Part shown: piece by piece, positions 10,595 through 20,724 of the stretch
Position numbering within the stretch: position 1 is the first letter of the stretch
Layout of the letters: each line of letters opens with the position of its first letter
The notes under the pieces: generated by a model
Databases searched by the model: none
What the model was told of the DNA's origin: nothing
The model's input: only the letters and a program-made list of their open reading frames with translations
Made by a program: the position numbers and the translations under genes
Assembly (NCBI RefSeq): GCF_049243985.1
Contig: NC_135379.1
Span: forward strand, 24,636,001-24,700,000
Reading direction: 5' to 3'
Length of the DNA: 64,000 bases
From: Paroedura picta
Taxonomy: Eukaryota; Chordata; Lepidosauria; Squamata; Gekkonidae

Positions 10595-10950
10595 ACGTAT
10601 GAAGAACCCTGCTGGATCGGCCTGTGGTCCATCTAGTCCAGCATCTTGTCTCACGTAGACTGTTTATGCACTGGAGATTTCATGCTGGGCTGCAGGCTGG
10701 AGTTTTAGTTGTGGCAGGTTGCCCCACCTCTTCCTGCACCCACACAGGAGAACATTTGGCCCCGTGCACCTCATCCACCTCCAATTTGTGCTCCTGCACA
10801 GGAGCTGGGTCAGTGAGGTTCCCAGTGCGTAAACGGTCATAGTGACCAACCAGTTCTTCTGGAGGTCCAACAAAATGGTGTAGAGGCCCAGGCCTTCCTC
10901 TGATGTTGACTCTTGGCCCTGGCATTCAGAGGTTTACAACCTTTGACCAT
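10595..10950 (+). mobile_element. Old squamate retroposon, split by a MITE
   Basis: GAACCCTGCTGGATCGGCCT with CCATCTAGTCCAGCATCTTG on the left, and GACCAACCAGTTCTTCTGGA with CCAGGCCTTCCTCTGATGTT on the right, form one known sauropsid interspersed repeat. It is interrupted by the 181-bp element at 10658-10838. The two halves rejoin cleanly if that insert is removed. Confidence 0.7.
10658..10838. mobile_element. Harbinger-like MITE, copy 1 (nested)
   Basis: 181 bp with terminal inverted repeats GACTGTTTATGCACTGG and GACCGTTTACGCACTGG (right end read inward). It sits inside the retroposon at 10595-10950, with a possible 3-bp duplication (GTA/ATA). A sister copy with better ends lies at 44761-44926. 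The superfamily is inferred from end sequence and duplication length. Confidence 0.7.
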
Positions 10951-10952
10951 GT

Positions 10953-10985
10953 TGTTGTTTTTGTTGTTGTTGTTGTTGATATTGA
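10953..10985 (+). repeat. (GTT)n simple repeat
   Basis: Interrupted GTT triplets follow the end of the preceding retroposon. Confidence 0.8.
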
Positions 10986-10989
10986 TATG

Positions 10990-12580
10990 CTTTAATTTAT
11001 AGGATGCTCCTCCCTGCAGTCAACCAGGGAGCAGTTTGTGTAACAGCACATTGGGCTAGATTGATCGCGGATCTGGTCCAATAGGGCTCTTCTTAATAGT
11101 CTTTAGAAATACCATTGTATACTATTTATCAAATACTAGGTCTTATCAAATAGCTATCAGATGCTGTACGATACCAAATTCTATCACGTCAGCCATCAAG
11201 TATGGAAAATAACATAGCATGGCATGGCAGTTCTCAACTACCCCAAACATCTCCTCTCAAATGTTGAGAAATACAAAACATTTTAGTCAAACATTAAATA
11301 AGAAGTTCACCAGCATAGAATACAGGGAAGTACATCATAATAGGAAATGCTAATATACATATGTTGAAATCAAGTTTGATAGTCTTTAAAATGTCACTGG
11401 ACTCCTGTAATTAGGACAGTAATCCAATATGAGATAAAGTGTTTTGCATCACAACAAGTAAGTTGTTTTGTTATTTGTGTGCTACTTGTCTACTATTATA
11501 CTAGGATGTATGGGAATAACTCAGTAGATGTTGAGATTCGATAGCTGTTGGAGAATCTGCAAATAGTTTAGCATTGTGAAAATTGTGCAGTTTCGTTTCC
11601 TTCTTTTCTGCTTTTGTTGCCTTTAAAAATGAGGTCAAAGTCTGGAAATTCCACAGTGTATAAACAGCAAAAAAATATTACTCACTCATCATTGCTTCTG
11701 GGGGTTCAGGAGAGAGACAGCAAGAAGAGCGCTTGAAAGAGACAGAAGTAAGTAATGGAAAAGACTTTCTTGCAACCCTAATTCAGGCAAATTAAGGATA
11801 AATAAAGGCAAGATGTCCAGAATGTCTTCATGCTCATTTGAATCCCAAACTCTTGCTCTGGTGGAAAGCACAGTGAAGGACAGGAATATTTAGTTCATTT
11901 GGAACGAGGAGGCTACATGGTCAGGATTCTGGGAGGCAGCTTGGTAATTTTCTAGGATAGCTTTGTTCTGGATTCACACTGCTAGATCACTGAAAATGTC
12001 CAAATATTTAATGGGTTTTGCACATGATAAACTTTTGAGATTCACAGGGGCATAAAGAAAATACCTTTTTGGATCCTAATGACAGGGGGAAGGTTTGTGA
12101 TTCTGACTGTGGTTAATAAGAGGTTGAACATGGAATGCAGCCATTCTGAACTTGATTGATTATCCTCAAAAATGGGTCTGCTTGATGAAAATGGTCTGGT
12201 GGGCATACATTTCCCTGTTCCTGGGAACAGATGTGATTTTAAAGCGGGGCTTGCCAGATGGCAGTTGCTACTTTATTACCTTACAGAAGCATAGATAGCA
12301 TCAAGGGGCTTCTCAGACTGTGCGCTCTCCTTCTGTGCCAGAAAATGGTGTGTGCGGTATTTTTAAAGAATATTAAACTGTTTACTTACTAGGAGGCATA
12401 TGTGTTGCAACAGTGGAGACGTGTGAAGTGCAGCACTTGTCCTCCAGACCCCCAATTCTCTCACTAGTCCTCTACTCGGAAAGAGAAAGTGTGGGGAAGC
12501 TGGAAGGATGTAGATGTAGCTCTGGCTTATCTGTCTTCATGATGTATTTTATTGATGTTAATAATAGATAATAGATGCAT
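10990..12580. other. Unique AT-rich noncoding DNA
   Basis: No gene or familiar repeat was recognised. A short LINE-tail-like piece (AGTCTTTAAAATGTCACTGG) lies near 11382. Confidence 0.35.
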
Positions 12581-12584
12581 GCTG

Positions 12585-12925
12585 CAATCCCATCTTCATT
12601 GGGGTGGGGCAACGCCCTGTTTGGCTCTGTGCCTCCACAGAGACACCCTAGGTTGGGGGAGGATTATGCACGAGGCTGGCCTGGCCTAGGCTCCGATAGC
12701 AACCGCGGCACCACAGGGAACACGAAAGAATCTGCATTCCCTTACTGTGGGCCATCCAAGGGCTTGAGTTGGGCCAGGGTTGGGAGGGGGCCAGGATGGC
12801 CTTGGCATCCTGTACAATTGGGGATTTGCCCCGCTGCCCTACGGCTGCCAGCCCGGACTTCCCACCCTTTGCATAATTGGTCGGTGAGAGACAAACCGAG
12901 GTTTGCCATTATCTGACTCTGTATC
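12585..12925. repeat. GC-rich repeat-like segment, unassigned
   Basis: This segment is far richer in G+C than its surroundings and contains dense short palindromes (GCCTGGCCTAGGC). It ends at GACAAACCGAGGTTTGCC, which resembles terminal repeats of squamate DNA transposons. Two open frames (113 and 72 codons) carry no recognised domain. It is probably a diverged DNA transposon. Confidence 0.35.
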
Positions 12926-12929
12926 ACTA

Positions 12930-13010
12930 ACCGTGACTTCCTTGATGGCCTCCCATTCAAAGGTATCCCTGCTTATCTTCTGAGATATGACAAGATTTGG
13001 GCTAGCTCAG
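12930..13010 (-). mobile_element. 5S rRNA-derived SINE, 5' fragment
   Basis: GATGGCCTCCCATTCAAAGG followed by CTTCTGAGATATGACAAGAT is the reverse complement of the 5S-like head. Confidence 0.6.
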
Positions 13011-13014
13011 TACC

Positions 13015-13669
13015 TACTTGTAAGTCTTTCTACTTGCAATCAAGTGCTTAATGTGCTAGTCATAGACTCTGCTTTATTCAATTTTGTTTCTTTGAAATAC
13101 TTATTACCTGTTGTCTTTGTTTAAAATCCCCATAGCGGCTCTTATCATTCATTAAAGTAAACACCCAATGTTAAAAAAATGAAATAGTTATATCATTACA
13201 ATTAAATAACAGGATATAATAAAATGAATCACATACATACACACATAAATGTAACAGAAAGGTGTTCAGATCAGTTAAAAGCTGAAGAAAATGGCATTTT
13301 AACCCACCACAATCTTATTAAAGAGGCTAGCTCCGAATAACCAAAAATAAGGGCAAGTAAAAAAAAATCAACAAAATCCCAGAAACAAAAGGAATTGTAT
13401 GAAGATAAACTAGTGCCACATCAACTGCTGTGGACAGGGCATTTTGTAGACTTTGTGCTTGTGTTGTGTGCAAAGACCCACAAAGAGGTGCAAGTTAAAA
13501 TAAACTTTAAATAAAAGGAGGCCCAATTTGAGACTGCACAGAAATAAAAAAATGTGCATTGCTGCAACTTGTCAAATAACCCAGCCAAGGTGCAGCACAG
13601 GTTGCTTTCATGTTGGCATTCAGCTACCCAGGCATGCACTGTTTTTCACTGGCACAGACTGTTCTAGTT
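13015..13669. other. Unique AT-rich noncoding DNA
   Basis: No gene or familiar repeat was seen. Confidence 0.35.
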
Positions 13670-13677
13670 GTGCAAAG

Positions 13678-13776
13678 CAGGGGTAGTCAACCTGTGGTCC
13701 TCCAGATGTTCATGGACTACAATTCCCATGAGACCCTGTCAGCAAATGCTGGAGGACCACAGGTTGACTACCCCTG
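13678..13776. mobile_element. Palindromic hAT MITE, copy 2 (short)
   Basis: 99 bp with both ends intact (CAGGGGTAGTCAACCTGTGG and its inverse) but the right arm shortened. Flanks GTGCAAAG (13670-13677) and GTGTAAAG (13777-13784) are an 8-bp duplication with one change. Confidence 0.85.
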
Positions 13777-14110
13777 GTGTAAAGGATCAAAGCTGGATGA
13801 AAGTATTGTGTCTGTAGATGTAGCGAAACCTTGGTGTTTTGGTTGAAGTCTTGCTTTCTAAGAGGCAATTGAGCAGTTTGAAAGCCCAAACTAAATTTGA
13901 ATGACTAAGAGCTTTAAAGAAATTCTTGCTATCATTTCAGCTCTCAGTATTTTTCAGGTTGATAATGAGAATGCTCTACAGGGGATTGTGAATTTGGAGA
14001 TGCATAATGGCATATTTATTTGCTACTTACCTGTTTCTTTACTTCCCAGTGTATTCTTTGATTGGTTGAAATTGTCTTTGTTATTGAAGGCTCAAAGGGA
14101 AGTTACAGAA

Positions 14111-14111
<1 letters not shown>

Positions 14112-14182
<71 letters not shown>
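14112..14182 (+). repeat. Compound (GT)n(GA)n microsatellite
   Basis: About 12 GT units run straight into about 23 GA units. The tract ends 140 bases before the start codon of the 337-codon gene, inside its presumed intron or promoter. Frames through it are low-complexity artefacts. Confidence 0.95.
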
Positions 14183-14187
<5 letters not shown>

Positions 14188-14285
14188 AAAGCACATTACA
14201 ACGGATTGTATGAGCATGTAGCAAGGAGATAGGTTTTAAGCATGGAAATATATGACAGGGATGATATATATTTTGGGGGATCATA

Positions 14286-14322
14286 GTTAACAGAATATTT
14301 TGCATTTCAGGGTCAAAAGAAG
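14286..14322 (+). promoter_or_regulatory. Probable 3' splice site and short 5' UTR of the 337-codon gene
   Basis: TTTTGCATTTCAG|G is a good vertebrate acceptor (AG at 14309-14310). A branch-like GTTAAC lies about 20 bases upstream. The exon would begin at 14311, 12 bases before ATG 14323, which has A at -3. This implies at least one upstream noncoding exon, not located. A TATATATTTT string at 14265-14276 is an alternative: a proximal TATA promoter with no intron. Confidence 0.55.
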
Positions 14323-15336
14323 ATGCTGAGTGTTCTTGGGGCAGTGCTTTTATTCTTTTCGGTCATCCCAGTCCCCACCTCCAGTTTTGTTATTCATTAC
14401 ACAAGTTATGGTGGAATTTGTCAAAATACTTGTGGGTATCATGGCCATGCCTATACCTGGTGTCTGCAAAGTGGGGGCAGTGGAAAACAATGGGACTACT
14501 GTTCCTTAGAAGAAGGCTTGGGAGCATCAGGCAAAGCTTGTGCCACACCCTGTGCACACTGGGGGGCTTCCTATCGCAGCTGCTACTTTGAAAATGGTTC
14601 TTGGCACTACTGTGGATTGATAGCCCAGCGGGAGTACCTTGAATATTCCCAGGAAAACAACATATGTATCGATGACTGCAGACTAGATGCAACTGCAGGT
14701 TATTTCCAGTGTAACACAGTCCATGGTCTTCAACACTGTTCCCCGTTCCATGATATTACCTCCACAGGTTTGCCCTGTCACCCTAACTATCGATGTGCCA
14801 AATATGGGTACAGCAAGTACCAGTGCCTTACAGAAGATAAAGAAGACACATGGGATTACTGTGGACGGAAGAGCTTGGATCCATGTGTGTGGTTCTTCTT
14901 TGAGACTACTACTTCCCAAGCAGACATCTGCACGCTTCCTTACTCCCAAAACAAGGACAAAATCATTCTCCGCAGAGAGAGGCGAAATGACTTCTTTGCT
15001 TTTGCCAAGGAGGACATCAAAACAGCAGTGCATTTTATTGATGGGATCTCTTCCACCACACGCTTCCCTGATGCTAGGAATCCGGCCCCTGTTTATTTCT
15101 ACAAGCAAGACAACATCTTCTGTAAGGGTCTCAATTATACCAATCTGGAATTGTGGATGGACATCTCTAATCGCACCTCTGTACCCGTTGCCCATGTCAT
15201 CTTCCCAGGCATCCTGGAGGCTGTCGAAATCTTGCGTTTAGCATTTTACACAAGCCTTCATAGCACCTTCTATCAACCTGCTTATACTATTACTGTGTCT
15301 ATTGGTGAACCAATGTTATGTCCCCCTGACCTGTGA
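14323..15336 (+). CDS. Secreted cysteine-rich protein with four 4-Cys modules, family unknown
   Basis: A 337-residue intact open frame in one coding exon. Residues 1-21 form a signal peptide (MLSVLGAVLLFFSVIPVPTS). Four tandem modules follow: C33/37/47/60, C73/77/87/97, C115/119/130/139 and C152/158/168/180. The spacing is C-x3-C-x9-C-x12-C in module 1 and similar in the others (C-x5-C in the last). Modules 1, 2 and 4 end in QWDYC, SWHYC and TWDYC. The W-x-Y-C ending recalls fibronectin type II domains, but the C-x3-C spacing does not fit them. Residues about 204-337 are a distinct domain with basic RRERR at 217-221, C267 and C333. N-glycosylation sequons are NGS 91, NYT 271 and NRT 283. There is no later membrane helix or obvious GPI signal, so export is inferred. 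I do not recognise the family and assign no function. The long alternative frames at 14687-15241 (+) and 14683-15195 (-) are shadows of this gene. Upstream is an acceptor site, downstream a poly(A) signal; no neighbour gene is visible. Confidence 0.9.
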   Translation: MLSVLGAVLLFFSVIPVPTSSFVIHYTSYGGICQNTCGYHGHAYTWCLQSGGSGKQWDYCSLEEGLGASGKACATPCAHWGASYRSCYFENGSWHYCGLIAQREYLEYSQENNICIDDCRLDATAGYFQCNTVHGLQHCSPFHDITSTGLPCHPNYRCAKYGYSKYQCLTEDKEDTWDYCGRKSLDPCVWFFFETTTSQADICTLPYSQNKDKIILRRERRNDFFAFAKEDIKTAVHFIDGISSTTRFPDARNPAPVYFYKQDNIFCKGLNYTNLELWMDISNRTSVPVAHVIFPGILEAVEILRLAFYTSLHSTFYQPAYTITVSIGEPMLCPPDL

Positions 15337-15662
15337 TCAACCAAGTTCTTTATATATATCAAGTATATCAGGAATGCAGAGTTGTTTCTACCGTGGCATC
15401 CCTGCATTATTAACTTGAGGACACTGTTACCTCCTTCTTCCTATTGCAGTATTACAGTTCATTATAAATCTTGTTAGTTGCAGTGGATCATATGAGAAGC
15501 TTTGTAGTAATAATCCTATTAGAGAAATTAGTAACTATTGCCTGTAACCTTACTTGTACTCAGAAAGGACCACACCATATACATAATACAGTGGTAGTTT
15601 TTGGTGGGTGGGCTGCAATACTTTGTAATATGAGATAATTAAAATGCAGCATTTATGAAATT

Positions 15663-15692
15663 AATAAAATCTATGTGTCATGGTATATGTAT
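15663..15692 (+). terminator. Poly(A) signal of the 337-codon gene
   Basis: AATAAA at 15663-15668 is followed by a GT-rich stretch (TATGTGTCATGGTATATGT). Both fit cleavage near 15685, giving a 3' UTR of about 350 bases. The signal lies outside any recognised repeat. Confidence 0.65.
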
Positions 15693-15699
15693 GACTGGA

Positions 15700-16100
15700 T
15701 TGGGCAACCTATTTTAATAATTACAAGGAATGACCTTTTATACTTCTAATACTTTTCTGAAACTGGATGACTCCCCACATCATTTCTGGATGTGGCCTTT
15801 ACAGTTCCAATTGAAGGGTGTCAACCAGTTGGAGTCCAGGCAAGGGTTGGATTCAACCAGCTTCTTCCCCTGGAGAAAAACAGTGGAGCAGTTAAAGATG
15901 GGGAAATAACCCAGCTGCACAGGAAAGAAAAAACAAGATTTAAACATTTACAAGAACCTAACATGGAAAAGGAAAAAAGAAAACCTGTTTTATTCCAGAG
16001 CAGCCACTTCTATTTGACGACTTCAACTCCCCAAAATGAAAAGCCAAACCTGGAGACAAACAGCAGTATTTTCAAGGAGTTGAAGATGGAATGATAGAAC
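15700..16100. other. Unique noncoding DNA
   Basis: No gene was supported. A 100-codon frame (15792-16094) is lysine-rich and featureless. Confidence 0.35.
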
Positions 16101-16105
16101 CTGCC

Positions 16106-16340
16106 AGCCAGATGTAGCATAGTGGTTAGTATGTCAGAGACTGGATCAGGGAGATCCAGGTTCGAGTCACCACTCTGCCACTGCTTGGTGATCTTGACCC
16201 AGTCACACACACTCAGTCATCCTAACCTATTTCACAGGGTTGTTTTGGGATAAATGATAAGAGAAGAGAATGATGTAAGCTGCTTTGAGTCTTCAGTGAA
16301 GAACAAGGTGAGGTATAAATCAAGTAAGTAAATAAATATG
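16106..16340 (+). mobile_element. MIR-like tRNA-derived SINE
   Basis: TAGCATAGTGGTTAGTATGT is an A-box region and AGGTTCGAGTCACC a B-box. Then come GACCCAGTCACACACACTCA, CTATTTCACAGGGTTGTTTT and a tail GAGGTATAAATCAAGTAAG. The order is that of the CORE/MIR-type squamate SINE. Confidence 0.8.
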
Positions 16341-16379
16341 CCAACTCATAATAAACAACTTGAATAATAAACAATAATA

Positions 16380-16440
16380 AATTAGACGGACTAGATGACC
16401 CATGAGGTCCCTTCCAACTCTATGATTCTGTGATTCTATA
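16380..16440 (+). mobile_element. CR1 LINE 3' tip
   Basis: GGACTAGATGACCCATGAGG, then CCCTTCCAACTCTATGATTC with short ATTCTRTG units, is the characteristic CR1 3' end. Confidence 0.8.
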
Positions 16441-16572
16441 TCACAATTATTCTTGGCTAAACTTGCCATGCCTGTTTGATCGTAGAGAATAATGGAGCAG
16501 AAGTAATGTGTGCATGTATACACTGTGGACGCAATGGCTCTGTCATAGCTTGCTAGAAATAGTGTCTGGTAC

Positions 16573-16862
16573 GAGCCTCTTGTGGCGCAGAGTGGTAAGG
16601 CAGCAGTCATGCAGTCTGAAAGCTCTGCCTATGAGGCTGGGAGTTCGATCCCAGCAGCTGGCTCAAGGATGACTCAGCCTTCCATCCTTCCGAGGTCGGT
16701 AAAATGAGTACCCAGCTTGCTGGGGGGTAAACGGTAATGACTGGGGAAGGCACTGGCAAACCACCCCGTATTGAGTCTGCCATGAAAATGCTAGAGGGCG
16801 TCACCCCAAGGGTCAGACATGACTCGGTGCTTGCACAGGGGATACCTTTACCTTTACCTTTA
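16573..16862 (+). mobile_element. Sauria-type SINE
   Basis: Complete plus-strand copy: GAGCCTCTTGTGGCGCAGAG head, GGGAGTTCGATCCCAGCAGC B box, body with CTTCCGAGGTCGGTAAAATG, and tail GGATACCTTTACCTTTACCT. No convincing flanking duplication was found for this copy. Confidence 0.95.
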
Positions 16863-16864
16863 TG

Positions 16865-17470
16865 TGTTAAAAAGAAGAAACAACCCTGGGGTTCTATTTT
16901 CATGGCAGATCAAACTTGTGGGCTACACAAAGTCCAATCAAAGTCCTATCACCTCTTATGACAACATGGAAGAATTTTCTTCAAAAGACTGTGCCCCTAA
17001 TGTTGTGTAGGGATTCATTTATAACTTTTTTCTGATATAAAATCAGAGACGCAGAAGTGATAGAATTGTAGACATTGTAGAACAGACATTGTAGGTCTTT
17101 ACACTCTTCTGAGTCCATAGAAGTTAACCAGATCAAAAGGGTCTAATTTTACATAGGATTGCACTATAAGTGCGCTATCTTGTCATTTCTGAATTCACAG
17201 AATGTGGAATTGTGAGGTGGTGCTTTGAGAATCCTAATGAGACACAGGTGCTTAAAATGTCCTTGGCTGTTTGATTCAAGTTTCCTAGCACTCATGTCTT
17301 AAAACAGGCAGGCATCCTGTTTAGTTATGATTTTGGCAGTCCATTCACATATAAGAAAAAATTGTCCTCTCAGCGGGCATGATCACTGTTTTTTGCGAAC
17401 AGGTTAACACGAGTATATATCTAGATCTTGTATGTGAAATAGGAAATATTTGGATTTCCCGAATACACTC
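16865..17470. other. Unique noncoding DNA
   Basis: No gene or repeat was recognised. Confidence 0.35.
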
Positions 17471-17472
17471 AT

Positions 17473-17655
17473 GCCTGTCCTGGATGGCTCAGAATTGTCC
17501 AGTCTTATCAGATCTCAAAAGTGAAGCAGGGTTGGCCCTGATCAGCATTTCAATGGGAGACTACCAAGGACTACCAGGGTAGGCAAGGCAAACTACCTCT
17601 AAACCTCTGTTGCCTTGAAAAGCCTGTGCAGTTACCATGTCAGCTGTGATTTGAA
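17473..17655 (+). mobile_element. 5S rRNA-derived SINE
   Basis: The best preserved of the 5S-type copies: CCTGTCCTGGATGGCTCAGA, CAGATCTCAAAAGTGAAGCA, CAATGGGAGACTACCAAGGA, GCAAACTACCTCTAAACCTC and TTGCCTTGAAAAGCC in the expected order. Confidence 0.85.
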
Positions 17656-17659
17656 AAAA

Positions 17660-20185
17660 ACTCTGTGTTGTGTTGCCCCATTCATATCCATTTGCATTAG
17701 GGGTAGCACATTCTTCCATTACAGGAGGGGGGAGTACCAACCTTGTAATGACTGAACAAGGCGGAGGTGTTAAGAAAAACATTCTCATGAAGACTCCTGG
17801 CATTTGGGAGGGAAGTGTGCATGTTTTGCTGGGCTAATCTTTAAGGTAATGACACGACTTATATTTGGCACTGATTTTGCAACCTTTAAATGCCAATTAC
17901 TTTTTCTGACTGCTGGGAGAATGTACTCTGGTAAATCAGAGCTCCAAGAGAAGCTGGTATGTAGTATAATTTCCCTCACAAGCTCTCCCCATGCTAAGTG
18001 ATTTTGAAATGTGATGAGACTTATATGCAGTGCTGTATTTATAGACATATTTATTCAGTGTCCATGAAATCCCAGGTTTTCTCAAAAGGAACTGCTAATT
18101 ACATTTCTTTATTTCAACTCAAGGAGGCAATTTTCAGCGAGGCAGCCAGAAATAAATGCTAAACACCAAGTTTGGTTGAGACGACATCAGGACAGAGCAC
18201 TTGCAGGGTCACACTGGGAAGAAACAAAGCCACGCTGTGTTGATTCTCTTACCATAAGTAACTATTAGAGCTGCATTCTGCCTGACAATTTCCCCCAGAA
18301 AGTTGACGTGGGAAGAGGGATTGTGGGTCAGACTGTATGGTACGTTGCACCGCAAATGATTGGTTGCTCAGGGGACTGTGCCAGTGTTGCTCCTTTGATA
18401 GTGCCTTGTGACCTGAGCCTCAAAAGAGTCTGTGCAATCACAGGCACTTGGGATGTGGAGGACTGTATGGGGACTACAGCACAGAACTGCCTCTTTGGAT
18501 TGCCTGTCGTTGTGCATACAAAATGCAGCCTGCTTCTGGCTATGCCCTCCTGAAGGTAGCACACAAAGGTGGTTGTGGTTTCACTAGTGTTAAAGGATGC
18601 TGTAAGAGCTGCAGAGCGTTGACCACCTTCTTGATTTCTAAATTATCAAAGAGTCTTCTTAGGAGCTCCTGGTTCCCTAAGGACAAAGCACAATGAAATA
18701 CCAAAGGCAGAAGAAATAGGTAATATATATATTTAAATATTTCGACTCCATTTTTCTCCCGCTCTGGGAACACACAGCAGCTTGCACAAATACAACTGAA
18801 AGCAATGACAAGGAGTACAAGAAACTATATCCTGGGCTGCTGTAAGATCTCATGGGCGCAGGTGACAATGCATTCAAGGTCGCAGGTGACAATGCAGGTG
18901 AAGAGGTAAGTGCCATGAGCCCCTTGGCTTTTGCCTATTGGGTTGCACTAGAGGAATGTGTCTTTGGCTATGCACAGGTTTAAAAATATATAGCAAGAAG
19001 AACCAATAAACACTGGACTTGGCTCTTACTCAGTTGGAAGATATCCCTGGAATTCCTCTCCTTTTAAGATACCTAAAAAACAGCTCCAATTGCCAGGTTT
19101 TTTTAGGGCCAGGGAATGAGAGTTAAATCCTATGATATAGGTATGCCCATTGTTTGTATGTGAATACAAACAAACCTGCAAACAGGTCTAGTAGTTACTC
19201 ATTTAAAGAACTGTAGGCTAGGTAGGCAAACAACTCGATTCCCTTTGCTTTTTGCCTTTTTCGTTGGCTTTGGTATTTTATCTATCTGAGGCAATCGTAC
19301 TTGTTGTGCTGCAAGAGGAGGCAGGTGAATTCCCATTCCAGATGATTCATAACTTTGTTTTGCATTTCAAAATGTTTTCTTCCTCGCAGCAGAGACATGT
19401 TGATCAAGAAGAAAATCTCCCCAGGAGCCAGCTGCTTCCCAGACATCTTCAAGTAGCCTGCCAAATGTTATGCTTCTTTAGCATACGTGATGCCCTGCTC
19501 AGATTCTGGTCGGATGGATACACTTTGTGATGTGCTTTATTAGACCCTCTCACCCTTCACAAGACATTATGCACTGGAGTCTTCTGCTGATGCTAAGGGT
19601 CACAATTTTGGAAAAGCCACAAACATTGCAACACAATCCAAATTAACAATTCCCTGCTGTAACTTGATCCTTCAATGAGCTGGTTTCATGACAACTGAAT
19701 AGCAGTCCTCCTTAACCCAAATAGGTCAGCAAACAGCATGACACAAATGTTTCTGAGGGTGGGGAAGAAACCGATGTATACAGTAATACAACTGTGGGTG
19801 TACATTAAAATGGGGTTAACTGGAGAGGTGAAATACAACAGAGGTATTTAGTTACGCTGATGTTATTTGCTGTTCATGAGAGATGAACAGCAAAATTTCA
19901 AAGTAACGGAGGCATTTCTGTCAGCAGAACAGGGGTTGGGAAGGACTAATGAAAGGCCTTCTATAAGGAGAGATTTACCACAGGTCCCAAACTACCTCAC
20001 CTAACTGCCTCTCATAATGTTAACTATTTGTTTATTTGGGTACTTTTAACTGAGTTTACTCCATGCAATGTGGACTCCGTGGCTTACAATGCTCCCAAAC
20101 ACATAAACAGAAACAATTACACATTTTTTAAAAAATGCAAGTTGCCAAACAGAAAATGTACTTGATCTTAACAGGTTGGAGCATA
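17660..20185. other. Long unique noncoding DNA
   Basis: No gene was supported. The frames at 18308-18564 on both strands lack motifs. An L2-tail-like scrap lies near 20030-20110. Confidence 0.35.
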
Positions 20186-20189
20186 TGTC

Positions 20190-20720
20190 TCTGTGGCTGA
20201 TTCAGCACGGGTGGAAAAGACCGAGAGGGCAGTCATATGGAAACGGGGCAAATTCCTGCTTCTACATGATGCAGCCTCTGGGCAGCCCCCCCCCCCCCCA
20301 AGGGCCTGCCACAGACCAGGCCCTCAATTGGCTGGAACTAAGGGAACGTGGGAGATCCCTGTTCCCTTAGCCCACTCAACAGGGCCTGTCCCGCAGCAGG
20401 CCCGTATGGACAGGAAAGAGCCAGGCCTGAGGGCAAGAAATGCCCTGGTCGGCCTCATGGTGCTTCACCATGCCATGGGGTGGACCAGAGCATTTGTTTT
20501 TTTGCAGCAAGATGGGATTGCATTCTATGCAATCCCACCTTCCTGCAAAATAACCCCCATGGCCCCCTCAGCATGGTGGAACCATTCTGCTGCTGCTGTG
20601 TTTCTCAGGGGGAAACATTTCAGTGGGACACTGGTGTCCCGCTGAAATATGTCCCCTGTGGGGACACAGAACGCTGCGAAGCATAAAGTTCTGCAGCACT
20701 GCACCAGTAGTGGCCTGAAG
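20190..20720. repeat. GC-rich segment made of consecutive stem-loops
   Basis: Inverted repeats follow one another: 20301-20324 (8-bp arms AGGGCCTG), 20338-20370 (10-bp arms CTAAGGGAAC), 20382-20403 (GGGCCTG), 20423-20455 (AGGCC..AGGGCA with bulge), 20456-20472 (CATGGTG), 20502-20548 (about 20-bp imperfect arms), 20570-20588 (ATGGT core), 20609-20656 (about 20-bp imperfect arms) and 20667-20693 (CAGAAC). A C-run lies at 20287-20299. Composition is unlike the AT-rich flanks. It is probably a DNA-transposon relic or fold-back element; no terminal repeats or duplication were identified. Frames of 150 and 112 codons here carry no known domain. Confidence 0.6.
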
Positions 20721-20724
20721 CAGC

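Noticed and set aside
14025-14032. CAG|GTAAG donor on the minus strand near the gene
   Set aside because: An isolated consensus match with no exon or CpG context on that strand; such sites occur by chance.
14683-15241. Two long alternative frames (184 codons +, 170 codons -) inside the cysteine-rich gene
   Set aside because: They overlap the real gene in other frames, have no signal peptide or Cys pattern, and their length is a by-product of that gene's composition.
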